Source: Pseudomonadota bacterium
GTDB taxonomy: Bacteria > Desulfobacterota > Syntrophia > Syntrophales > JADFWA01
DNA: 7,055 nucleotides
Direction of reading: 5' to 3'
Assembly: GCA_030612385.1 (NCBI GenBank)
Contig: JAUWNZ010000064.1
Coordinates: 1 to 7,055, forward strand
Shown: in pieces, positions 1-5,549 of the stretch
Position numbering within the stretch: position 1 is the first letter of the stretch
Layout: every line of letters begins with the position of its first letter
Position numbers and translations under genes: made by a program
The notes under the pieces: generated by a model
The model's input: only the letters and a program-made list of their open reading frames with translations
Told to the model about the DNA's origin: nothing
Database searches by the model: none

Positions 1-624
1 CTGGTGAATAATCTCGGCTGCGGTTTTTCCGGTTATTGCCCAATGCAGTTTGTTTTGAACGGTCTTGAAGAAATCAATACTGATTTGCTGTGTGGGATCA
101 TAATCCACGCTGGTGGAGTAAATATCGGTGATTTTCTGATAAAACCGCTTTTCCGAAGTACGAATATCCTGAATGCGGCGCAGAAGTTCATCAAAGTAAT
201 CGAAAGGCTGGTCAGGATTTTTCAGCCTCTCATCATCCAGTACAAAACCTTTTACAATGTATTCCCTGAGTTGCCGGGTCGCCCATTGGCGGAAGCGGGT
301 AGCGACGTGAGATTTTATGCGATAGCCGATGGAAATGATCATATCGAGATTGTAAAAATCGACATGCCGCACAACCTCCCTGTTACCCTCTTTTTGAACT
401 ATTCGAAATTTTCGAATAGTTGCCCCAAGAGCAAGCTCACCCTCATTAAAAATCTCTTTAATGTGGTAATTAATTGTATTCACACCCACTTGAAACAATT
501 CCGCCATCAGTTTTTGGGTCAACCAGACAGTTTCATTCTCAAGCCTGACATCAATCTTGGTATTCCCATCTTCTGCCTGATAGATAATTATCTGTGAGCC
601 TGTTGCTATTGTCTTACTGCTCAT
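1..624 (-). CDS. rhuM: RhuM-family protein, N-terminal 208 residues (runs off the left edge)
   Basis: Reading the minus strand from the ATG at 624 gives 208 uninterrupted codons to the window edge, starting MSSKTIATGSQIIIY. The order is that of RhuM (Virulence_RhuM) proteins: a short beta-rich N-terminus (residues 9-28), a helix-turn-helix-like stretch (34-60, VWLTQKLMAELF then NTINYHIKEIF), the conserved RHVDFYNLDMIISIGYR core (87-103), then RFRQWATRQLREYIVKGF (110-127). RhuM proteins are usually about 330-350 residues, so roughly the last third is missing. The start overlaps the hsdM stop as ATGA (621-624). A ribosome site AAGAGG lies within the end of hsdM (640-635), 10 nt from the ATG, which indicates coupled translation. 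RhuM was named from a Salmonella pathogenicity island; its biochemical role is unknown, but it recurs between hsdM and hsdS. A role in the R-M locus is inferred from position. Confidence 0.92.
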   Translation of the reverse strand, partial: MSSKTIATGSQIIIYQAEDGNTKIDVRLENETVWLTQKLMAELFQVGVNTINYHIKEIFNEGELALGATIRKFRIVQKEGNREVVRHVDFYNLDMIISIGYRIKSHVATRFRQWATRQLREYIVKGFVLDDERLKNPDQPFDYFDELLRRIQDIRTSEKRFYQKITDIYSTSVDYDPTQQISIDFFKTVQNKLHWAITGKTAAEIIHQ

Positions 625-2636
625 CCCTCCAACACCTCTTGGACCATCCCTTCGGTTTCCTGTTCCAGGGCCAGAATATCGGCACGGATATCGGCTAACG
701 GTCGGAGCGGTTTGTATTTGTAAAAATATTTCGTAATATTGATCTCATAGCCTTTAACTGTTTTGCTCTCATCAATCCAGGCATCCGGCACATGGGGCAG
801 GACCTCCCGCTCGAAATATTCCCTGATATCTTCCTTTAAAGGTACATTTTCGTTATCCCGCAGCGACGTATCCGGTTCTGGATTACCTTTTTTATCAACA
901 CAAATATCCGCTGTTTCGTCCCGTTCAGACAGGGCTTTCAAAACAGCTTTTTGTATCGGCAAAGGTAAAGCCAATCCATGTTTTTTGTAATGATCTTTAA
1001 GAGCTTTTTCAAATTTCTCTCTGTTTTTATAAATCACAGGGCCATTCATACTTTTAAGCATCGCAAGTATATCTTGTTGAACCTTTTCTCCCTCTTCCTT
1101 TTGCTTCAGACCTGCTTTGCCCTTTTTTTTCGGTCTGGAAAGATTTTGAAAGGTCTTTTCATTTTCAAGCAGGACTATTCTTTCTTCTGAAGTCTGGAAG
1201 TTGAGTCTCAAAGGTCGTTCAACTGTAATCCGGTTATAGCCAAAATCTTCATTGGCAAATATCCTGCAAAATTCACCCTCGATGAAATCTCCATAAATTC
1301 CGGTTATCTCGTCGATCTGTCTGTCACTGATTTCATTTCTTTTATTACCCAGGCTCCGGCTCATCTTTTTAAAAAATGAAACAGCATTGACCACCTGGAT
1401 TTTCCCTTTACGTTTAACCGGTTTCCGGTTTGTTAAAATCCAGATATAAGTAAATATGCCGGTGTTGTAAAAAAGCTGATCCGGCATGGCGATGATGGCT
1501 TCCAGCATATCATTTTCAATGATCCATTTTCGGATTTCACTCTCTCCGCTTCCGGCGCCACCGGAAAAAAGAGGCGAACCATTAAATACAATGCCGAGCC
1601 GGGTGCCGTTGTTTGACTGTTTCATCTTGGAAATCATATGCTGCAAAAACAAAAAAGAACCATCGCTGATACGGGGAAGTCCGGAGCCGAATCGGCCTCC
1701 AAAGCCTTTTGTCTCATGCTCTTTTTTGATATGGGTCTGAACCCTTTTCCACTCAACTCCAAAAGGAGGGTTGGAAAGCATATAATCAAATTTTTCCGAT
1801 TCCAGACCGTCCATGGTAAAGGAATTGCCGAATTTGATATTGGCCGTATTCTCGCCCTTGATAAGCATATCGGATTTGCAGATGGCATATGATTCGGGAT
1901 TTACCTCCTGTCCGAAAACCTCCAGCCGGGCACGGGGGTTAAGCTCCCGTAAATAGTTTTCCGCCACAGACAGCATCCCTCCTGTTCCACAGGCAGGGTC
2001 GTAAATTGTTTTTACAATCCCTTTTCTGGTCAGGATCTCCTTGTCATTCAAAAATAAGAGGTTGGCCATTAACCTGATCACTTCCCTGGGGGTGAAATGC
2101 TCTCCGGCAGTTTCGTTCGATAATTCAGAGAATTTCCTGATAAGTTCCTCAAAGACATACCCCATTTCAATGCTCGAAATATTATCAGGATGAAGATCCA
2201 CTTCGCTGAAACGGCTTGCAACCAGAAACAGCAGATTAGCCTCATCAAGGCGGGTGATCTGATCATTAAAACTGAAATACTCAATTATTTCCCTGCCGCC
2301 ACTGGAAAACCCGTTGATATAGTTTCTTAAATTTGCAGCTATATTATCAGGGTCAGCCTTCAGCTTCTCAAAATCCAGTTTGCTTTTGTTGTGAAAATTA
2401 AAACCAGCTTCTTTGTTAAGCACCGGCTCGGTATTTTTAAACTTCATGGATTTTAATTTCGGCAGATAATCGAGGACCTTTTGCTTGGTAGGCTCAAGAA
2501 CACAGTCAAGCCTTCGCAGGACGGTAAAAGGAAGTATGATTTTCCCATAATCGGATTGTTTGTAATCCCCTCTCAACAGATCCGCAATACTCCAGATAAA
2601 ATTGGCAAGTTCTTTTATTTTTCCATTATTTGCCAT
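621..2636 (-). CDS. hsdM: Type I restriction-modification system DNA methyltransferase subunit HsdM
   Basis: N6-adenine methyltransferase subunit of a type I R-M complex. With HsdS it methylates the specificity site, using S-adenosylmethionine. The 671-residue product has an HsdM N-terminal helical domain (about 5-150, LANFIWSIADLLRGDY and YGKIILPFTVLRRLD), then the N6_Mtase core with GEHFTPREV (178-186), the SAM-binding motif I DPACGTGGM (213-221) and the catalytic motif IV NPPFG (289-293). A lysine-rich linker follows (about 500-521). The C-terminal tail has FEREVLPHVPDAWIDESK (608-625) and YKYKPLRPL, as in the long (650-700 residue) HsdM subfamily. A longer frame begins with TTG at 2651, but GGGAG (2649-2645) sits 8 nt before the ATG at 2636, so ATG is chosen. 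All visible catalytic motifs are intact, so the subunit should be active. The stop overlaps the start of rhuM; hsdS and hsdR are not in the window. Confidence 0.97.
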   Translation of the reverse strand: MANNGKIKELANFIWSIADLLRGDYKQSDYGKIILPFTVLRRLDCVLEPTKQKVLDYLPKLKSMKFKNTEPVLNKEAGFNFHNKSKLDFEKLKADPDNIAANLRNYINGFSSGGREIIEYFSFNDQITRLDEANLLFLVASRFSEVDLHPDNISSIEMGYVFEELIRKFSELSNETAGEHFTPREVIRLMANLLFLNDKEILTRKGIVKTIYDPACGTGGMLSVAENYLRELNPRARLEVFGQEVNPESYAICKSDMLIKGENTANIKFGNSFTMDGLESEKFDYMLSNPPFGVEWKRVQTHIKKEHETKGFGGRFGSGLPRISDGSFLFLQHMISKMKQSNNGTRLGIVFNGSPLFSGGAGSGESEIRKWIIENDMLEAIIAMPDQLFYNTGIFTYIWILTNRKPVKRKGKIQVVNAVSFFKKMSRSLGNKRNEISDRQIDEITGIYGDFIEGEFCRIFANEDFGYNRITVERPLRLNFQTSEERIVLLENEKTFQNLSRPKKKGKAGLKQKEEGEKVQQDILAMLKSMNGPVIYKNREKFEKALKDHYKKHGLALPLPIQKAVLKALSERDETADICVDKKGNPEPDTSLRDNENVPLKEDIREYFEREVLPHVPDAWIDESKTVKGYEINITKYFYKYKPLRPLADIRADILALEQETEGMVQEVLEG

Positions 2637-2851
2637 TACAAAATCTCCCAATCGCCTCTTGCGGTAGTTTCAGAAATGCTGAGTAACCCATTAAAAACCC
2701 TTTACAAAAAAGTGAATGTAAATACTCACGTAGTCAGGTTGAAGCTTTTGTAGGCTGAGTAGTCACTTTTGTAATTATTTAGCCACCGATCTACGCGGAT
2801 CATCACTAATATCTTTTCCTGTTTCCTCTCTCCACGCAGTTATTCCGTGTT

Positions 2852-2906
2852 TTCGCCCTTCGACAAGCTCAGGGCCCAGCGTACCCTGATCGTGTCGAAG
2901 GGCGAA
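2852..2906. repeat. Long extragenic hairpin (CCCTTCGACAAGCTCAGGG-type)
   Basis: The arms TTCGCCCTTCGACA (2852-2865) and TGTCGAAGGGCGAA (2893-2906) are perfect 14-bp complements. After a 3-nt internal bulge the stem resumes with TCAGGG (2869-2874) against CCCTGA (2884-2889), around a 9-nt loop. The left arm plus inner stem reads as the CCTTCGACAAGCTCAGG extragenic palindrome that I recall from many environmental bacterial genomes. There is no U-run on either side, so a simple intrinsic terminator is unlikely. Confidence 0.8.
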
Positions 2907-3036
2907 GCCATTTCTACGAGAACCTTACAATTAAGAGACTAACAGCCTTCAGCCTACTCATCTGTATAGTCAGGTGATTTCTTTGTATTTAAACTTATCC
3001 GCGTTCATCTGTGTGAATCTGCGGCTGAGTAGTTAC

Positions 3037-3076
3037 GCTTTTTCTAATCCTCACCGCTATTTCTTTCACTCTTCCC
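3037..3076 (-). repeat. 40-bp copy of the amidohydrolase 3' coding end
   Basis: Positions 3037-3076 match 5565-5604 at 38 of 40 bases; the differences are at 3052 and 3074. The second copy lies in the last codons of the amidohydrolase gene, so the minus strand here still spells the peptide RVKEIAVRIRKS. The match stops abruptly on both sides, and no further amidohydrolase sequence is present nearby. It is best read as a gene-tail fragment left by recombination or duplication. Confidence 0.85.
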
Positions 3077-3087
3077 CTCGTTCCCAT

Positions 3088-3119
3088 GCTCTGCCTTACT
3101 CTTACATTAGCGGCAGAGC
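3088..3119. repeat. Small inverted repeat GCTCTGCC / GGCAGAGC
   Basis: Perfect 8-bp arms at 3088-3095 and 3112-3119 enclose a 16-nt loop. The preceding GTTCCCATGCTCTGC resembles a common extragenic palindromic motif. There is no T-run, so it is not called a terminator. Confidence 0.5.
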
Positions 3120-3179
3120 CGTCTCAAAACCTTTTATCTCTCGTTCTTTGTTGTGCCGGCGCAGCCACAAAGAGCTTTT

Positions 3180-3205
3180 GGTGGATTCACTCCGCTTAAT
3201 CCACC
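3180..3205. repeat. Inverted repeat GGTGGATT / AATCCACC
   Basis: Perfect 8-bp arms (3180-3187 and 3198-3205) surround the 10-nt loop CACTCCGCTT and are followed by CTAC. On the minus strand it reads as the GTAGGGTGGATTAAGCGnAG-type extragenic element that I recognise from several bacterial phyla. Function unknown. Confidence 0.6.
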
Positions 3206-3226
3206 CTACAAACTTCTCTTCACCCT

Positions 3227-3261
3227 TTCACATTCAACATTCGATGTTGGACGTTCGATGT
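3227..3261. repeat. Heptamer array, five units
   Basis: Consecutive 7-mers TTCACAT, TCAACAT, TCGATGT, TGGACGT and TCGATGT run without gaps from 3227 to 3261, sharing the form TnnAnnT. Part of it is also palindromic (CAACATTCGATGTTG, 3236-3250). Degenerate 7-bp periodic arrays of this kind are typical of noncoding DNA in several environmental lineages. Confidence 0.6.
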
Positions 3262-3346
3262 TTATTCTTTTCGATTGTCCATCCGGCGCAAAAACAAATT
3301 AGCGCTTATGGGGTAGTATCTCTACGCCTGCACTGTTTTATAGGGA

Positions 3347-3640
3347 CTACCTATTTTTTAGAATATCCCCTAACCCAATTGTCTTCAGGACAAGACTCCG
3401 AATATCGGGATAAAGAGGATGCTCTTTGTTGGCTCGATAGTAAAGGCGGTTCCCGTCTTTACGTTTCTTAACCAGGTCCAGGCGCAGCAGTTTTTTCAGT
3501 TCTGTTTGTATCGTCCCTATGGCATATCCCGAACGCCTTTCAATCTCACGCATGTGTAACTCTTCGGTAATTATTCCGAAGAGTAGACGAAATATCTCCG
3601 CACGAATCTTAGATGATAATATTTCCGCTAAAACATTCAT
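3347..3640 (-). CDS. Winged helix-turn-helix transcriptional regulator (ArsR-like), possibly lacking its C-terminal domain
   Basis: This 97-residue protein is a compact winged helix: MNVLAEILSSKIRAEIFRLLF (1-21) forms the first helix, LHMREIERRSG then IGTIQTELKKLLRL (29-54) is the helix-turn-helix, and VKKRKDGNRLYYRAN (57-71) is the wing. The tail HPLYPDIRSLVLKTIGLGDILK is, as I recall the family, the linker that in many homologues of about 190 residues leads into a MNT-type nucleotidyltransferase domain. Here a TAG follows at once, and no nucleotidyltransferase motif (GSxxxG...D) is visible in any frame downstream. It is either a genuine solo regulator or a truncated one. No good ribosome site precedes the ATG at 3640; the predicted transcript starts only a few bases upstream, so translation may be nearly leaderless. 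The palindrome at 3656-3669 suggests autoregulation. Confidence 0.85.
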   Translation of the reverse strand: MNVLAEILSSKIRAEIFRLLFGIITEELHMREIERRSGYAIGTIQTELKKLLRLDLVKKRKDGNRLYYRANKEHPLYPDIRSLVLKTIGLGDILKNR

Positions 3641-3653
3641 AATGTATGCCTAT

Positions 3654-3683
3654 ATCATACAATTGTATGGTTATGCAATACAA
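3654..3683 (-). promoter_or_regulatory. Predicted promoter of the winged-helix gene
   Basis: On the minus strand, TTGTAT (3683-3678) and TATGAT (3659-3654) are separated by 18 nt, a fair sigma-70 match. Transcription would begin near 3647, leaving a leader of about 6 nt, which fits the absence of a Shine-Dalgarno site. The -10 box shares bases with the 14-bp palindrome. Confidence 0.45.
3656..3669. promoter_or_regulatory. Perfect 14-bp palindrome, likely operator of the winged-helix gene
   Basis: CATACAATTGTATG is fully self-complementary and lies 16 bp before the regulator's ATG. A third half-site, TGTATG, occurs at 3643-3648, exactly 21 bp (two helical turns) from the matching half at 3664-3669. 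Overlap with the predicted -10 fits repression by the dimeric product. Binding is inferred. Confidence 0.6.
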
Positions 3684-3719
3684 ATAGATTAAAGTTCCCC
3701 ACCAAATACTCGATAAAAG

Positions 3720-3748
3720 AAATTAATTTGGGTCTGACTCTATTTTTC
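3720..3748. other. Short GGGTCTGACTCTA-type extragenic motif
   Basis: The stretch AATTTGGGTCTGACTCTATT resembles a phrase I have seen flanking IS200-like/REP-associated transposase genes in related genomes (reverse: AATAGAGTCAGACCC). No transposase is present, so at most this is a leftover end. Recognition is from memory and weak. Confidence 0.25.
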
Positions 3749-3804
3749 CTGCCAAACAAGTCAAATTGTAAGAAATTTTTACTTCACGATACCCGCAGAT
3801 TCCC

Positions 3805-4431
3805 CTACCTGAAGAGCAGAATACCGATAATTGACAGCATGATCCACCGAAAAAAATCGATAAGAGGGTTCAAAACACCAAAGTAGAGCAACCCGATTAT
3901 GATAAAAAAACCGTAGGGTTCAAGCCGTGAAAGTGAGGATTGGAAACGATTTGGTAAAAAACCCATAAGAATTTTAGATCCGTCAAGGGGCGGGATCGGA
4001 ATCAGATTGAACGCTGCCAGTATGATATTGATCTGGGCCATATAGTAAAACCCTGTAGCAGCGATACCATGTGAGGGCAACGACAAAAATCGAAGCAAAA
4101 AGATAGCAATAAAGGCGAGTATCATGTTGACGACAATTCCTGCCGAAGCAACAAATATCAATCCCTTCCGGCTTTCACGCAGATTGGTAAAATTTACGGG
4201 CACCGGCCGTGCCCATCCGAAGCCGAAGATAAACAGCATGAGCGTCCCCACCGGGTCGAGATGCTTCAGCGGATTGAAGCTCAATCTGCCCATCAGCTTG
4301 GCAGTGGGGTCTCCCATTTTGTAGGCAACCCACCCGTGGGCCAGTTCATGGAGGATTACTGAGTATAAAAGTGGTATAGCTATTAAAATAAAGGTCAGCG
4401 GATCTTTAATTAAAAGATTGATCAATCCCAT
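3805..4431 (-). CDS. Site-2 protease family protein (M50 zinc metallopeptidase)
   Basis: A 208-residue polytopic membrane protein of the small S2P type (YwhC-like), without PDZ or CBS domains. The zinc-binding HELAH (28-32) lies in the first membrane helix (about 11-33). The motif NLIPIPPLDG (142-151) supplies the third ligand, Asp150, in a later helix. GRLSFNPLKHLDPVGT (48-63) is the conserved post-HExxH segment. Further hydrophobic spans are about 63-75, 91-116, 128-147, 173-188 and 193-207. Such enzymes cut substrates within the membrane; this subgroup's substrates are mostly unknown. All catalytic residues are present and the length is typical. The ATG at 4431 has GGAG (4442-4439) 7 nt upstream. 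It lies 64 bp after the metallopeptidase gene on the same strand, so co-transcription is possible; a functional link is not established. Confidence 0.95.
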   Translation of the reverse strand: MGLINLLIKDPLTFILIAIPLLYSVILHELAHGWVAYKMGDPTAKLMGRLSFNPLKHLDPVGTLMLFIFGFGWARPVPVNFTNLRESRKGLIFVASAGIVVNMILAFIAIFLLRFLSLPSHGIAATGFYYMAQINIILAAFNLIPIPPLDGSKILMGFLPNRFQSSLSRLEPYGFFIIIGLLYFGVLNPLIDFFRWIMLSIIGILLFR

Positions 4432-4495
4432 GTAGTTGCTCCACTCATTTTGTATGCTACTCCTGCGGCCTCGGACCTCTTATCTCGAAAGGAAT

Positions 4496-5167
4496 TTACA
4501 ATGTTAACAATCTACCATTTTGTTTTAGCCATTTCTCCCGCATTTGATAATCCGGCAGGATGCTCTTGACTTTAGTCCAAAACAGCTTTGAATGATCAGG
4601 TTGTCTAATATGAACCAATTCGTGCACAACTAAATAATCTATGACTTCCACAGGTGCCATGATGAGCCGCCAGCTGAAATTAAGCGTTCCTTTTGGACCA
4701 CAGGAGCCCCACCGCTTTTGCGCGTTGGTAATTTTAACGGAGGCCGGCTTATATCCGGTAATTTTTGCATACCACGCGCAACGCTCCCTGATTATCTTTA
4801 ATGCTTCTTCTTTATACCATTGCACGATAACCTGTCTTGCCTGTGGCAGAGAATTTTTTGAAATATAAAGTCTATCCTTAAGTTCAATTATTAAAGAGGC
4901 GTCATCAACAATATGGAGCTCATGAAGCTTCCCCAAATATAAGAACCCCTCACCACCCACAAATTGTTTTGCTAACGTTTTGGGCCGCTTGCTTACTTCA
5001 GCAATCTTCTGTCTTATCCAGGAACTCTTTTTGCTAACCAGACGTTCGATATGTTCCATCGGCGTAAATACAGGCGCACGCACAACCAATGTCGCGTCTT
5101 GGGTAACAATCAACGCCACAGTCTTGCGATTGGAACGAACTATTTTGTCAATTTTAATTTTTGCCAT
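4496..5167 (-). CDS. YgjP/DUF45-type zinc metallopeptidase
   Basis: A soluble 223-residue protein of the YgjP (DUF45, M48-like/SprT-like) family. The N-terminal half is beta-rich (about 1-110: a VRAP turn near 29-32 and SSWIRQKI at 48-55, as in the family). The C-terminal half carries RWGSCG (152-157), LNFSWRLIMAP (162-172) and the zinc site HELVH (182-186), with the third ligand His192 in PDHSKLFW (190-197). Catalytic Glu183 is present, so it should be an active peptidase; substrates of the family are unknown. DUF45 genes recur beside type I R-M operons, and hsdM lies about 1.9 kb further along on the same strand, though with unrelated genes and a repeat-rich spacer between. No strong ribosome site precedes the ATG at 5167 (GAGGA at about 5189-5185 is too far), so the exact start is less sure than the identity. 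Confidence 0.93.
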   Translation of the reverse strand: MAKIKIDKIVRSNRKTVALIVTQDATLVVRAPVFTPMEHIERLVSKKSSWIRQKIAEVSKRPKTLAKQFVGGEGFLYLGKLHELHIVDDASLIIELKDRLYISKNSLPQARQVIVQWYKEEALKIIRERCAWYAKITGYKPASVKITNAQKRWGSCGPKGTLNFSWRLIMAPVEVIDYLVVHELVHIRQPDHSKLFWTKVKSILPDYQMREKWLKQNGRLLTL

Positions 5168-5253
5168 GAATAATTAAGTATCATGTCCTCGGAGTTTCCG
5201 GATTTTTCCCATTACGTTAATGAATTTTTACGAGTGCGTCGCATATTCACTGT

Positions 5254-5508
5254 CTATAGAATTTCCCAATCAGGTACTACTTTGGCAAATTCCTCCTGAA
5301 ACGCGGGGCGTTTCGGGTTCATCTCTTTCACTTTACGTCCAAAGTTTTCCCATTTTTCATAAGTCTTCATCACGTCAACCCACATATGACGAACCTTAGC
5401 CATCACCACGGCCTCACGGGCGTAGTTCTTTCGGTCAGAACTGCGATTGAGGTTTCCAAGGCCGGTCATGTAAATGGATAGTATATCCTGCGGGTATATC
5501 TTTTCCAA
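5254..5508 (-). pseudogene. C-terminal remnant of a larger protein (or small hypothetical protein)
   Basis: An open frame of 84 residues with plausible protein composition: MEKIYPQDILSIYMTGLGNL, then SSDRKNYAREAVVMAKVRHMW (a helical stretch) and RPAFQEEFAKVVPDW at the end. It reads like the conserved C-terminal tail of larger proteins; I associate the YARxAxVMAKVRHM / RPAFQEEFAKV pattern with long SWIM-zinc-finger-type proteins, from memory and with low certainty. There is no ATG in frame. The only start is TTG at 5508, although GGGAG (5520-5516) is well placed 7 nt before it, so expression as a short peptide is possible. An in-frame TAG lies at about 5529 and the amidohydrolase gene begins its 3' end immediately upstream, so any N-terminal part has been lost. 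The join coincides with a heptamer array (5522-5549), a likely recombination point. Confidence 0.5.
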
Positions 5509-5521
5509 TCCATCGCTCCCA

Positions 5522-5549
5522 AATTTCTACTTTCCAGTTTCAAGTTTCA
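5522..5549. repeat. Heptamer array, four units, at the amidohydrolase stop codon
   Basis: Four consecutive 7-mers, AATTTCT, ACTTTCC, AGTTTCA and AGTTTCA, fit AnTTTCn. The last unit contains the TGA stop of the amidohydrolase (5549-5547, minus strand), and the array ends just before the SD of the 84-residue remnant, so it marks the boundary between two genes. Confidence 0.6.

Larger units (their letters stand above)
2637..3346. other. 710-bp gene-free spacer rich in extragenic repeats
   Basis: No frame here looks like a protein. The one long open frame (2974-3471, plus) has no ribosome site, is full of Ser/Leu/His/Phe, and runs antisense into the winged-helix gene. The stretch holds a near-perfect long hairpin (2852-2906), two smaller inverted repeats (3088-3119, 3180-3205), two degenerate copies of a GCCnCnGATnnACnCnGAT-type element in opposite orientations (2781-2805 plus; 3000-3024 minus), a five-unit heptamer array (3227-3261), and a 40-bp copy of the amidohydrolase 3' end (3037-3076). 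It separates the R-M operon from the genes to its right and looks like accumulated recombination debris. The hsdM promoter must lie near its left end, but I could not pick a convincing -35/-10 pair. Confidence 0.75.

Noticed and set aside
4..597. 197-codon open frame on the plus strand
   Set aside because: It lies exactly antisense to the RhuM gene, whose conserved motifs are clear; the plus-strand product resembles nothing and has no ribosome site.
2637..2651. TTG start adding MGDFV to HsdM
   Set aside because: The bases form the GGGAG ribosome site for the ATG at 2636, which gives the expected HsdM N-terminus.
2701..2722. TTTACA / TGTAAA inverted repeat upstream of hsdM as an operator
   Set aside because: The arms are only 6 bp and A/T-rich with a 10-nt gap, and no matching promoter could be fitted around it.
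3339..3360. Possible terminator (ATAGG/CCTAT stem followed by a T-run, plus strand)
   Set aside because: The stem is only 5 bp and A/T-rich, and no gene on the plus strand ends there.
2974..3471. 165-codon plus-strand open frame across the spacer
   Set aside because: It crosses extragenic repeats and heptamer arrays and runs antisense into the winged-helix gene; composition is not protein-like and there is no ribosome site.
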